Of a stretch of DNA of 64,000 bases, positions 1-8,554 are shown piece after piece. Source of the stretch: Tunturibacter empetritectus (lineage in GTDB: Bacteria; Acidobacteriota; Terriglobia; Terriglobales; Acidobacteriaceae). The position numbers were made by a program, and so were the translations under genes. Every line of letters starts with the position of its first letter. Positions within the stretch are counted from its first letter, which is position 1. Under the pieces are notes generated by a model that made no database searches, was not told the DNA's origin, and saw only the letters and a program-made list of their open reading frames with translations. Location of the stretch: NCBI RefSeq assembly GCF_040358985.1, contig NZ_CP132933.1:1-64000 (forward strand). The letters are read 5' to 3'.

Positions 1-224
1 TAGTCGAGCGCTTTGGCGATGTAGTGGAACTTACGATTCAGCACGTTCCGTCTGCGGGAGTAAAGCGTCGTCTCCCCGCCAGTACGCACAACCTCGAGTC
101 TGTAGCCGTCGAGCTTGATCTCATACGTCCACTCCGGACCCTCTGGGATCTTTGTAACGGGCAGGCACTCCATTGACTCGATAAATGTCGCTGTCTGAAG
201 CGGTAATACGCTTTTCCTGGCCAT
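1..224 (-). CDS. ATP-dependent DNA ligase, N-terminal part (cut by window edge)
   Basis: The frame is open from an ATG at 224 to the window edge, so only the first 74 codons are present. The translation contains EIKLDGYR, the motif I of ATP-dependent DNA ligases, whose lysine takes the AMP in the first step of nick sealing. The following YSRRRN fits the same family, especially the ligase domain of LigD-type enzymes used in bacterial non-homologous end joining. Whether polymerase or nuclease domains are attached cannot be seen. It is divergent from the small gene and SRAP gene at 264-1332, giving a small DNA-repair neighbourhood with about 40 bp for the promoters. Confidence 0.8.
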   Translation of the reverse strand, partial: MARKSVLPLQTATFIESMECLPVTKIPEGPEWTYEIKLDGYRLEVVRTGGETTLYSRRRNVLNRKFHYIAKALD

Positions 225-263
225 AGTGTTTCGATGCACTTATTCGGGTGATACGCTTCTGGG

Positions 264-545
264 ATGGCGGAGCCCTATAAACTGACGGCCACCCCGTTCC
301 TCTTGCTCGAAGGCGAGGACAAAGGACATTTGGAGACGGTCACCTTTATAGCCACTTCCGAACGCGATACGCAAAAGTGGTGGTCGGTGAACGTGGGTAG
401 CTATGAGACCGATTTTAGTAAACTAGTCCATTCATCGGCCGCCAAGGAGATCGTCAATCGCCTTCGCTCTGGAGAGACTGTCGAGTTTCCTGGTCGCTAT
501 GAACTAAGCCAGCTAAAGGGTTTCGGCGGTAGCTGGGGAGATTAG
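264..545 (+). CDS. Small conserved-looking protein of unknown function (93 aa)
   Basis: This 93-residue protein has a soluble, acidic character with no signal peptide, membrane segment or cysteine motif. I do not recognise a family. It ends four bases before the ATG of the SRAP gene, so the two are almost certainly co-transcribed, and it is divergent from the DNA ligase. A role linked to DNA repair is possible from position alone. The start at 264 is an ATG with only a weak purine-rich leader, so the true start could be slightly different. Confidence 0.55.
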   Translation: MAEPYKLTATPFLLLEGEDKGHLETVTFIATSERDTQKWWSVNVGSYETDFSKLVHSSAAKEIVNRLRSGETVEFPGRYELSQLKGFGGSWGD

Positions 546-549
546 ACCA

Positions 550-1332
550 ATGTGTGGCCGATACTACCGTCGATCAGACAAGCAACGCATCGCCGAGGCT
601 TTCAAAGTCGGCAAGCTTCCGCCGGGCTTCGAGCTCCCGCCCGACTACAACATAGCTCCAAGTACCTATCAGCCCATTATTCGGGCTGACGCTGAGACCG
701 GCGAGCGCGTTCTTGTCCAGATGCGCTGGGGATTGATTCCGGCCAAGATCGCTGATCCGGATAGTTTCAAAATCTACACAACAAGCAATGCTCGGGCTGA
801 GTCGATTCTCGATAAGCCGATTTGGAAGGGACCCTTCCAACATAGCCGTTGTCTCATCCCCGTTGATGGCTTCTACGAGTGGCTGCAACGCCCTTCCCTG
901 CCCCAACCACCGCCAATCGACCCCGGTGAGCACGGTCTTTTTGGAGATATTCCGGCGCCCCCGAAGAAGTCTCCCAAACCGAAGGCGGGTTCCAGACCCG
1001 TCTACAAATTTGAGATGCCGGACGGTGAGCCTTACGCCCTCGCCGGCCTCTTCTCCGAATGGCGGCCACGCAGAGGGGATTTACACCCGCCGCTTGATAC
1101 TTTCTCGATCGTCACCACCGAAGCAAACGAGTTGATGGAACCTATCCACAACCGCATGCCCGTTATTCTGCACTCGCGGGACTTCGACCGATGGCTCAAC
1201 GACTACGATGAGTCTCGGCCGCCCGTAGATCTGCTGCGTCCATATGAAGCAGACAAAATGCGCATGACACCCGCCAACAGACTCGTTGGCAATGTGCGCA
1301 ACAACGGTCCCGAGATGCTGAATAGTGCTTGA
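550..1332 (+). CDS. SRAP-family protein (YedK/HMCES type), abasic-site shield
   Basis: SRAP proteins attach covalently to abasic sites in single-stranded DNA through the cysteine exposed when Met1 is removed. Here the start reads MCGRYYRR, so the reactive Cys2 is in place. The other family signatures follow in order: YNIAPS, MRWGLIPAK, NARAES, FYEW (catalytic Glu), ALAGLFSEW, IVTTEAN and HNRMPVIL (catalytic His). At 260 residues it is a little longer than YedK because of a proline-rich insertion of about 35 residues after FYEW. It is the second gene of an operon with the 93-aa gene and lies next to a DNA ligase. SRAP genes are common on plasmids and phages. Confidence 0.93.
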   Translation: MCGRYYRRSDKQRIAEAFKVGKLPPGFELPPDYNIAPSTYQPIIRADAETGERVLVQMRWGLIPAKIADPDSFKIYTTSNARAESILDKPIWKGPFQHSRCLIPVDGFYEWLQRPSLPQPPPIDPGEHGLFGDIPAPPKKSPKPKAGSRPVYKFEMPDGEPYALAGLFSEWRPRRGDLHPPLDTFSIVTTEANELMEPIHNRMPVILHSRDFDRWLNDYDESRPPVDLLRPYEADKMRMTPANRLVGNVRNNGPEMLNSA

Positions 1333-1356
1333 TACGCGGGAACGCCAATGGGATGC

Positions 1357-1653
1357 CTAATTGGAGTAGCCAGCATCCTTTTCGGCTATGCAGATTCGGC
1401 CCTCTGCCGAGTTCTTCCACGCTGTGTCTGCCTTCATCGCCTCTTTGCATTGTGAAGCGATGTTTCGCGCTACATCTGAGTGCTTCGTTAGCCAGATTTG
1501 AAGCCCAGCCACATCAGCCCTGCTCAGGTCTCCAGCACCGGCATCTTCAACCTGTTGCACGATCGTCCGCTGCTGAACGATTGAGGGCTTCGGCTCAGAT
1601 TTACAGCCAGCTAGACAAATCAAGATCGCTAGAGCTACATAAGAACGGTTCAA
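1357..1653 (-). CDS. Small lipoprotein, possible entry-exclusion factor (TrbK/EexN-like)
   Basis: The 98-residue product starts at a TTG placed 7 bases after a good AAAGGAG ribosome site. The frame is open further upstream, but that part overlaps the relaxase gene and has no comparable signal. The N-terminus is hydrophobic and ends in the lipobox LAGC followed by KSE, so it should be a lipid-anchored envelope protein. The mature part is hydrophilic with two further cysteines. It is the last gene of the minus-strand transfer block, just after the relaxase. In many conjugative elements a small lipoprotein in the transfer region blocks redundant DNA import, hence the suggestion. The exclusion role is inferred from position, size and lipobox only. 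Confidence 0.6.
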   Translation of the reverse strand: MNRSYVALAILICLAGCKSEPKPSIVQQRTIVQQVEDAGAGDLSRADVAGLQIWLTKHSDVARNIASQCKEAMKADTAWKNSAEGRICIAEKDAGYSN

Positions 1654-1735
1654 GGCACTCTCCTTTTGCTCTTCAAGTTTATAGAAATGAAAAAGGGGTA
1701 AAAAGCTTTCTGACTTTTCAACCCTGGTTTTAGTG

Positions 1736-4700
1736 TTAAAAGCCAATTCCGTAGCCCTCTCGCTCAATTGAGGGGCCTGACGGTTCCGATCCGTTACTGA
1801 GACTCGAATCATTGGAAAGCTCCACGTTTGAAAGCTCTGGTTCTTTACCAATGCCGTTTGTCCTGTCCGATATGTAGATTGCGAGGTCGTGAATGTTGGG
1901 ATTCAGCTTCGTGAGTGCGACTTGCTGCTCCGCGAGTTGGCTGCTCTCGCCGGTTATCAAAACCCGGTCCGCAGAGACGTACTTCGCTGTCTCCACGCTG
2001 TAGCCGTGCTCGATGTGGCGGGCCTTTTCGGGGCTAAGCTCAATGTCCTTTCCGTTGTCCAGGCGAACGGAAAGAGCGTTGTCCTCACCGATCCTTTCGA
2101 CGGTGGCCAAGTCGCCGGAGTGGATGCGGTTTTCCCGGTCGGGCACGGTGAACTGGATGCGATCTCCTACAGCTAGGTCGCGCTCTTCGGCCCGGTAGAC
2201 GGTGCTCTGCCCCGTCTGCTGTTTTAGGAGCGCCGGATTGTAAGAAGCCTGCTCACCGCTGCGTGTTTCTACGGTGAGGAGATTCTTGGAAATATCGACT
2301 GCTATAACAGTGGCCGTGCTGTTATGAATGATGCCATGCTCCTCTGGGTTTCCCTTCTTGTAGTGGATCTCATCTCCCGGTGAGTAGTTCGCAGCGAGAC
2401 GGGGATTGCCAAATTCCTGTTCGACCAAGACCGACACTGAGCGGCTCTCGGTGAGTCGGCCCTGTGCGTGTAAATCGTCGCGGATGAGCTGGGTAAGTTC
2501 GTGCCGATCGGCTGGATCGGCGGCGACGATGACGGTGCGATCCGGCTGTGCTCCGTAATCCAAGGCAACGGCGGCTAGGCGATGATCTGGGTTCGCGTAT
2601 TCGTAAATTCGGCCCTGCTGCTGTAGCAGTTCGGTCGCTGTGGCTGGGTCGTTGTTGCGGAATGCCTCAACGGCTAGCCGGGTCTGTTCACTGGAACTCG
2701 GTTCCCTGAAATCGAGAGCAGCGGTCTTGCTGATGTCCGTTGCAAGCCGCTCTCCTAGCGTCTCCGCGTTGTTCGTGTAAATGCGGGCGTCTTCTGACGC
2801 GCGGGAGATGGCCACATACGCAAGCCGTGTATTGATAAGGCTGTTTGATGATTCTGTATCAATGTTTGCGATGACTCGGCCCGCAGTGAGACCTTGAGAG
2901 CTGTGAGAGGTAACGGCGTAGCCGTGATCGAATTGCCGGTACTCCGCGGCGTCGAATGTGACGGTGCGCTCGGCTTTGCCGTCGAGTCGAACGGTCATTT
3001 TTTCGTCCTCGAGGCCGAGGACTGTTCCAAGATCGCGGTTCGCAAGCCCGAGGTCTTTGTTGGGCACGGTGAACTGGATGCGGTCGCCGGTTGCGAACTC
3101 ACGCTCAGTCTCTCGAAAGACATTCACTCCTCGGAGTCGTCGCGGGTCATAGGTAACGCTCGATCCATTTTCCAGCTCGACGGTAAGAGAATTGGCGCGT
3201 GCATCAACAGAGCGAACGGTAGCGAAGCTATCGCGCCCAATGCCTTCGGCCTTGCTGCCAGTGGTGTATTGCAGTACCTCGCCCACGTTATATCGCGCTG
3301 CCCAAGTACGGTCTGCGCCAGTCATATCGGAGCGGTGGGCAAGGGTGCTGAACTTCTGGCCGTCGTCGGCCAGCGTGCCCTGCTGTAGCAGCTCGCCGCG
3401 CACGGCTTCATTGATCAGTTGGCGGCTCTTGTTGTCGGGTGACACGATAATGGTGTTTTCGGGCCGCGTAGCATAATCCTTTGCGATAGCGTTGATACGT
3501 TCCTGGCCGTTCGTAATCTCCGAAACGCGGCCCTGCTCGGCCAACATCGCAATTCCCTTCTCCGTCTCATTGTTCGCGAGATGCTGGACGGCCTTTAGCA
3601 GCTCCGCGTCTTTTTGCCGCATGATGTTATCCAAATGCGAGGTCTGCATCCCGGCCTCTTGCATCTGTTGAAAGGGTCTGCCCGCATCCACACCCTGATG
3701 CTGCCGCGTGTCTCCAATTACCAAGACACGGTCGTCTGGATTGAGCTTGTCCAGAAACGCCAGCATCTGCCGGGTGCTGGCAAGGCTGGACTCATCGAGC
3801 AAGTAAAGGTGCTTGATTTCGGGATTGGCGCTTGGGTGATTTTCCCCACGCGCAAGGAAGCTTTGGAGCGTGTTAGCGTCGATCCCGGCCTCGCGGAGCT
3901 GCCCTGCCGCCTTTGAGGACGGGGCAAAGCCCTCGACCGTGTAGCTGTTCTTTTCTGCGCCCTCGCGTATGACCTCAAGCGTCGTCGTTTTGCCGGTTCC
4001 TGCCAGCCCTTGCAAACCGTGGATTCGGTCGGAAGAGTTTAGAATTTCTTCGATAGCCTTCCGCTGGGAGTCATTGAGGAAGTCGCGGGCGTTGGCCTGC
4101 TCTCGGGCTTGCTCTGCACCCATAATCGGCGTGACAGTGTTCCGGCCGTCAAGGACGTGCCGCACGTTGGCACGTTCGGCGGCGATGGTTTCGGGCGTGG
4201 TGAAGCTCCGCCCTGAGCTGTACTTCTCTCCTTGAACTGATCGGAAATCTCCGGCCTCACGTCGTCTGTCGAACTCGGACCGAATCTCTCCGTATGTCGC
4301 CTCACCCATACCGCGACGGAGCGCGTCTCGAAGTATGGCTCGCTCGTCAGCTACCGCCTCGCGCTCGAAGATGCTCTCGCGGGCGAAGGTAATGGCCTCC
4401 TTCGCTTGCGTGCTGTTCTCCTGGCGAAGCTCCTGCTGCTCGGCCCGCTCGCGAGCGGCGGCGACGACCTTCTGCGGCTGGTTGCCAAAATCAGAAGCCA
4501 TGTCTTTGTGCGCCGTAAGAACTTCTTCGGGAGTGAGCGTTTGCTTGCGGTCGCGGGTGGAGTGCGCTGCAATCTGCGCCGCCTCCGGGCCGCTGTGTCC
4601 TGTTTTCTCCAATTGATCCTTGATTTGCTGAGAGCGGGGGCTTGAGGCATCAAGGTATTCCCTGGAGTAGCCTTTGATCTCGGGTGCTCCGCTCTTCCCT

Positions 4701-5389
4701 GCCTCGATTTCATATCCGAGATTGCGGAGCTGATAGGTAAGCGCTGATTGGTAAACGGCGGTCGCATACTGCTGGCTTTCAAAGAAAGCTCGCTCCTGTA
4801 ATGCACGAGTGGAACCATCAGCCCTTTCCGTCACATTGAAAATGACCGCGTGAGTGTGTAGCTGTGGTGCAGCGTAGCCGTCCACCGGGCGAGCTGTATC
4901 ATGCTCGAACTTTGCAGCTATGAATTTACCCGTCTCCTCAGCGGGGTTGTTGCCGCCAATCCGCGCATGTGTGTAACGCTCCAGCTCGTCCAAGGCAGTT
5001 GCGACGGCGGCACGGTGAGCATCTCGCACGCGCTCATCACCCCCGACCAGGGCGGTAAGCGAAACGGATTTGGGTGCTGAAAAGGTTGCATCCCATCCGG
5101 CTCGATGTTCGACCGCCTTGGTAGTTGTCCCGTCCTCGTTCGTATACTCCTGCGCGAGACGGTGTTTGACCATTTGCTCCTCAGTTTGTGGATGCATCCC
5201 TTCGGAGAGGCGGTGGAACTCCGACGGCGAGACTTCACCGCTGAGTCCAAGCGATGCGGCGAGCTTCCCTTGCCACTCGCCTTTCACCGTATCGCCCTGC
5301 TTGTAGTAATTCTGTGCGTCAGACGTGAACTCTAGCTTGTGATAGCTTTGCGCCTGACTCGAAGAAAGCGCTTTGGAAATAGTGAGCAT
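1736..5389 (-). CDS. MobF-family conjugative relaxase-helicase (TrwC/TraI-like)
   Basis: This protein would nick oriT, stay bound to the 5' end and unwind the transferred strand. The N-terminal relaxase domain (about residues 1-300) matches TrwC: MLTIS start, candidate catalytic tyrosines at 16, 28 and 29, the block EWQGKLAASLGLSGEV, TFSAPKSVSL, and the metal-binding HTHAVIF at 178-184 with a further His at 163. The helicase follows, with Walker A GLAGTGKTTT near 460, DESSL near 530, and C-terminal motifs SHSSQGLT and YVAISRAS. The last 300 residues are a degenerate copy of the preceding helicase section. It lies five bases downstream of the coupling-protein gene. TrwC is about 970 residues; the extra length here is the duplication. 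Confidence 0.95.
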   Translation of the reverse strand: MLTISKALSSSQAQSYHKLEFTSDAQNYYKQGDTVKGEWQGKLAASLGLSGEVSPSEFHRLSEGMHPQTEEQMVKHRLAQEYTNEDGTTTKAVEHRAGWDATFSAPKSVSLTALVGGDERVRDAHRAAVATALDELERYTHARIGGNNPAEETGKFIAAKFEHDTARPVDGYAAPQLHTHAVIFNVTERADGSTRALQERAFFESQQYATAVYQSALTYQLRNLGYEIEAGKSGAPEIKGYSREYLDASSPRSQQIKDQLEKTGHSGPEAAQIAAHSTRDRKQTLTPEEVLTAHKDMASDFGNQPQKVVAAARERAEQQELRQENSTQAKEAITFARESIFEREAVADERAILRDALRRGMGEATYGEIRSEFDRRREAGDFRSVQGEKYSSGRSFTTPETIAAERANVRHVLDGRNTVTPIMGAEQAREQANARDFLNDSQRKAIEEILNSSDRIHGLQGLAGTGKTTTLEVIREGAEKNSYTVEGFAPSSKAAGQLREAGIDANTLQSFLARGENHPSANPEIKHLYLLDESSLASTRQMLAFLDKLNPDDRVLVIGDTRQHQGVDAGRPFQQMQEAGMQTSHLDNIMRQKDAELLKAVQHLANNETEKGIAMLAEQGRVSEITNGQERINAIAKDYATRPENTIIVSPDNKSRQLINEAVRGELLQQGTLADDGQKFSTLAHRSDMTGADRTWAARYNVGEVLQYTTGSKAEGIGRDSFATVRSVDARANSLTVELENGSSVTYDPRRLRGVNVFRETEREFATGDRIQFTVPNKDLGLANRDLGTVLGLEDEKMTVRLDGKAERTVTFDAAEYRQFDHGYAVTSHSSQGLTAGRVIANIDTESSNSLINTRLAYVAISRASEDARIYTNNAETLGERLATDISKTAALDFREPSSSEQTRLAVEAFRNNDPATATELLQQQGRIYEYANPDHRLAAVALDYGAQPDRTVIVAADPADRHELTQLIRDDLHAQGRLTESRSVSVLVEQEFGNPRLAANYSPGDEIHYKKGNPEEHGIIHNSTATVIAVDISKNLLTVETRSGEQASYNPALLKQQTGQSTVYRAEERDLAVGDRIQFTVPDRENRIHSGDLATVERIGEDNALSVRLDNGKDIELSPEKARHIEHGYSVETAKYVSADRVLITGESSQLAEQQVALTKLNPNIHDLAIYISDRTNGIGKEPELSNVELSNDSSLSNGSEPSGPSIEREGYGIGF

Positions 5390-5394
5390 GGGCG

Positions 5395-7563
5395 TTATGG
5401 CCTCAACTCGAAGGCGGGACCGTCCAGCTCAGTTGTGCCGTTGGCTACCATGATCTGCTCGGCGGTTTCAGCTTGGCTTGTTGTATCGGCTTCTGCAGCT
5501 AGCGCGAGTGTAGAGGTAGGCGCGAGCCGGTTCTTCTCGTCGGTGCGGGCTGGTCCAAATTCGTTTTCCTTTGGCCAAGGGATAGGCCGCTGTTTTAGCG
5601 CGTGAGCGATCGGAGCGCCGCTGGAGCTGTCCGCCGTTGGCTGAGTTGCCGTACTCTCTGGCTCGGTTTCGACCGTCTCGTCGTCGTCTTCTACTTCAGT
5701 GTTCAGGTATGCAGCGCGGCGTGGTTCTAAGGTGTCGGGATCAAAACCCATCCCTCCGTCCGCGTACTTCCGTGGTAAGAATCCCGGCGTCGGAGTCGGC
5801 AGGTCTAGGTAGTCAAAATCAAAGCGGGCGACGTTGTTTCCCAGCTTCAAATACGCATGTCGGTCGTCCAGTCCGCTAATCTCAGAACCCATGACAAGCG
5901 GTTCAATCTGGCGATCAAGGCTGAAATTATGTCCTGATCGGGTGCCGTCGTACTTAGTCTCTTTGAGCCGTTCGATTTCGACTTTGCCTATCGCTTCAGA
6001 GATCCACTCGGCTGCTTTTGGCTCGGCAGTCTTCATGAATATTTTGGTCGCGGGCTGGGACAGCATGACCTCGGCCAGATGGCCATAGATTACTTCAAGC
6101 TGGGCTTTTCCTTGGAAGCCCAACACGAGCGGATTTTTGCTCTTACGGTTCTCGGTGATTGCTGTGTGGAGTTGGGGAAGCTTCTGGAGGCTGGCCAGCT
6201 CGTCGATCACAAACCAGACCTGTTTCTGTCCGGGCTGTGGGGCGCTCAGCAGGCGCATAACGAGCAAATCTATCCAAAGCGAGTGGAGCGGACGGAGTGT
6301 TTCACGCTCGGGCGGGCGCGAAGTGATGAAGATCCAGCCTTTGCGCTCCAGTGACCAGGTGCGGGCACTCCACGTCCGTTTTGCTTGGTCTCGCTCTGGC
6401 AACAAGCGGAAGGATTTTGCTACCAGTCCGAGGGAGGCGAGTACGCCTGCTCGCTGTGGTCCGGCCTTGCGGTCGATATAGAAGCTCATCTCCGTACCCG
6501 CTACTAGCCTCTCCAGCGTCGTGCCATCTGCCAGCCATTCGGCAAGCTGATGCGGAGACGGACCTTTCTTGAGGAGGTGAGCGAAAATCTGCGCCGGAGT
6601 CTGATGAAAGAACTCGTCCTTGCTGTCCGTAGTGGGCTGATAAAGTGATACCGCGATTGCATCGGCTTCAGCATTTGTGGCCATCTCTTGCGCTGGACCC
6701 CAATATGGGCAGCGCTCGTCCAACGGGTTCAGAATGATGTCCCCGCGCGCCTCATCGTAGAACCGCTGGACGTACTCGCAAGCCGGATCATAGACGATGG
6801 CCGAGTCACCACGGCCTCTGATCTGTCGAAGAATTTGCATGATGAGCTGCGTTTTTCCAACACCGGTGTCGCCCATAATCTGAAAGTGCTGTGCCTCCTT
6901 TCGTTCTGGAATACGCATCATCTTTCCCAACTCTGTCGTTTTAAAACCGATGCCATCTCCCTTTGCCGCTCTATTGAAGTCGGCGGGCGTTAGCATGACA
7001 GGGCCGCGCAGGACGCGACCGTATTTCATCTGCCGGAAGCGTTTCAGGTCTTTGGGAATCGCGAAGATTAGCATAGCGACTAGGCACACGCCGCTCTCGA
7101 TCATGCTCACCCGAAACAGTTCTAAAAACCCTTTGTCGTTGTAGACCGCGCCCCTTAGCCAGCGGTGCATCGCGCCGTCTGTGAGCTTCTGAGATGGGCC
7201 ACGATAGAACCAGCTATAGCCTTGTGCCTGGGCCAGCTCGGAAAGTCCGATCGGCACAGTCTTACCGCTTGGAAGAGTTGTTTTACCATCAGTGAGGTCA
7301 ACTGGAAGGGCGAGTCGTGGCTTCATTTTTGCGCCAGCAAGATATACAAGTCGATAGTTCCCGTGTGAGTTGAAAGCTGACCCCGCCTGCGACGATACAT
7401 ACTCCATGATGTAGCTCTGCTGAAGCGGCGACATGGAGAAATTCAGGCGCTCCCACATGAAGAACAGCGTGCAGAGCAACGCCATTGCGAGCGCGGAATA
7501 GCTCATAATTGGCGCGTGCGGTGGCCAGATGATCGTTTCTTTACGTCCCCATTGCGATGCCAT
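5395..7563 (-). CDS. Type IV coupling protein (TraD/TrwB/VirD4-like)
   Basis: This hexameric inner-membrane ATPase links the relaxosome to the secretion channel. The 722-residue protein has N-terminal membrane segments (about residues 20-40 and 150-175), then the nucleotide-binding domain with Walker A GDTGVGKTQL near 230 and Walker B WFVIDEL near 445, followed by the TrwB-like stretch LPQLHTAITENRKSKNP. The C-terminal 120 residues are acidic and low in complexity, as in TraD proteins, where the tail contacts relaxosome partners. It begins two bases after the ribbon-helix-helix gene ends and stops five bases before the relaxase ATG, giving a compact accessory-T4CP-relaxase set as in MobF plasmids such as R388. 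Confidence 0.93.
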   Translation of the reverse strand: MASQWGRKETIIWPPHAPIMSYSALAMALLCTLFFMWERLNFSMSPLQQSYIMEYVSSQAGSAFNSHGNYRLVYLAGAKMKPRLALPVDLTDGKTTLPSGKTVPIGLSELAQAQGYSWFYRGPSQKLTDGAMHRWLRGAVYNDKGFLELFRVSMIESGVCLVAMLIFAIPKDLKRFRQMKYGRVLRGPVMLTPADFNRAAKGDGIGFKTTELGKMMRIPERKEAQHFQIMGDTGVGKTQLIMQILRQIRGRGDSAIVYDPACEYVQRFYDEARGDIILNPLDERCPYWGPAQEMATNAEADAIAVSLYQPTTDSKDEFFHQTPAQIFAHLLKKGPSPHQLAEWLADGTTLERLVAGTEMSFYIDRKAGPQRAGVLASLGLVAKSFRLLPERDQAKRTWSARTWSLERKGWIFITSRPPERETLRPLHSLWIDLLVMRLLSAPQPGQKQVWFVIDELASLQKLPQLHTAITENRKSKNPLVLGFQGKAQLEVIYGHLAEVMLSQPATKIFMKTAEPKAAEWISEAIGKVEIERLKETKYDGTRSGHNFSLDRQIEPLVMGSEISGLDDRHAYLKLGNNVARFDFDYLDLPTPTPGFLPRKYADGGMGFDPDTLEPRRAAYLNTEVEDDDETVETEPESTATQPTADSSSGAPIAHALKQRPIPWPKENEFGPARTDEKNRLAPTSTLALAAEADTTSQAETAEQIMVANGTTELDGPAFELRP

Positions 7564-7565
7564 GT

Positions 7566-7949
7566 TTATCGTCCTCCTGCGTTCTCTTCGCTGTATTGCC
7601 GGCGTACTTCCTGCGCGGCTTTCCGTTTCTCTTTGCGTACAGCCGCCATAACTTCAGTGACCCATTCCGGCGATACTGACTTGCCTGTGATGAGGGGCTT
7701 GAAGAGGTTCACCATTAGCATTCGTGTGGCTACCAGCTCCGTAAAAAGGGCGTCAGCATCATCTCGTCGCGCTTCGCGTAGAAGAAATTCACGCGCCCAC
7801 TCGCGCACCGTCGTGCCCTGGGCCGATGCCACATCTTCAAGCTCTCGTGCTTCATCCTCTGTGAAGCGTATGGCGATGCTGCGGACACGCGACGGTCGCC
7901 CGATTCTCTGTCTAAGGCGCTCCTGCATATCGAGAATTACTTCGGTCAC
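7566..7949 (-). CDS. Relaxosome accessory DNA-binding protein (TrwA/MobC-like)
   Basis: The 127-residue, strongly charged protein contains RVRSIAIRFTEDEARELEDVA, a beta-strand-helix pattern of ribbon-helix-helix proteins used by MobC and TrwA-type relaxosome factors, then VREWAREFLL. Such proteins bind oriT, bend the DNA, help the relaxase and repress the transfer promoter. The location fits: it is the first gene of the T4CP-relaxase unit, and its upstream DNA (7969-8052) carries three copies of a palindrome that could be its binding sites. Assignment to TrwA rather than MobC is not possible by eye. Confidence 0.7.
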   Translation of the reverse strand: MTEVILDMQERLRQRIGRPSRVRSIAIRFTEDEARELEDVASAQGTTVREWAREFLLREARRDDADALFTELVATRMLMVNLFKPLITGKSVSPEWVTEVMAAVRKEKRKAAQEVRRQYSEENAGGR

Positions 7950-8236
7950 TGGAACCTCCTATGTGAATGTTTCCGCCCGGAAACACAATGATTCCGCCCG
8001 GAAACGTTGTCTCTGTAAGTGATTGCTGCGACAGACGTTTCCGGCGGGAAACATCTGTCGCTCTCCACACCACCCTCCAAGGGATGGAGTGTCATCATTC
8101 CTCATGTGCGGAGCACATCCGCCTCGTCGTTTGCTGTTGTTGTTGCATTTGTTGTTGCCGTTGCTGTTGTCTCTACGAAGTGCAGCGAAGTGATGCAGAA
8201 CTGGAGACGTGAAGGAGACGCACCCTGCGGGTGCTG
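7950..8236. other. Candidate oriT and control region between accessory gene and T4SS block
   Basis: About 290 bases without a gene sit directly upstream of the accessory-T4CP-relaxase unit, the place where MobF plasmids keep oriT. It holds three palindromes near the accessory gene, a perfect 6-bp inverted repeat with a 3-base loop (ATGTGC/GCACAT, 8104-8118), a GTT/GCTGTT-rich tract (about 8131-8180) and another 6-bp hairpin (GCACCC/GGGTGC, 8220-8234). No nic site could be recognised by comparison with R388 or F. The oriT call is therefore positional. Confidence 0.5.
7969..8052. promoter_or_regulatory. Three palindromic operator-like repeats (GTTTCCGCCCGGAAAC type)
   Basis: Near-identical 16-mers lie at 7969-7984, 7990-8005 and 8037-8052; the third reads GTTTCCGGCGGGAAAC. 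The first two are 21 bp apart, two turns of the helix, so proteins bound to them would lie on the same DNA face. The third is 47 bp further on. The first lies about 20 bp upstream of the accessory-protein ATG (7949), suiting autoregulation by that ribbon-helix-helix protein or assembly of a relaxosome. Confidence 0.7.
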
Positions 8237-8536
8237 CTACTTTGCGTCGGAAGCGACGCTCTTAGCGCCGTTTCGATTGCCGTTTTTCATCGCGGTAGGA
8301 GTGCCCGGAGCCTTCTTGATTCGCAACGATGCTGGCACATGAACATCAGGCTGCTTATCAAGGTGTTGCTGAAAGTCTTTGTCTTTGGTAAATATGTATT
8401 CCATTCCCTTGTCCACCACTTCATCAGCAGAAACATTGAGGAAAGCCGCATAACGGTCAATCATTTTTGCGGTTGACTCTTCAAGTTTTAGGGTGGCGTC
8501 GATCTTCTTGGAAGCCTTCACAGTGAGCAATGCCAT
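8237..8536 (-). CDS. Hypothetical 99-aa protein in the T4SS block
   Basis: The gene has a clear AAGGAG site nine bases before its ATG, just downstream of the VirB11 gene. The N-terminal half (VKASKKIDATLKLEESTAKMIDRYAAFLNVSADEVVDKGMEY in outline) resembles the helix pattern of small ribbon-helix-helix or CopG-like proteins; the C-terminal 30 residues are basic and disordered. It may be another transfer regulator or relaxosome factor because it borders the candidate oriT, but I do not recognise a family. Confidence 0.6.
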   Translation of the reverse strand: MALLTVKASKKIDATLKLEESTAKMIDRYAAFLNVSADEVVDKGMEYIFTKDKDFQQHLDKQPDVHVPASLRIKKAPGTPTAMKNGNRNGAKSVASDAK

Positions 8537-8554
8537 GCGTTTGTCTCCTTGGGT

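Noticed and set aside
8131..8180. GTT/GCTGTT-rich tract as a microsatellite gene or CRISPR leader
   Set aside because: Short and imperfect; more likely part of the candidate oriT.
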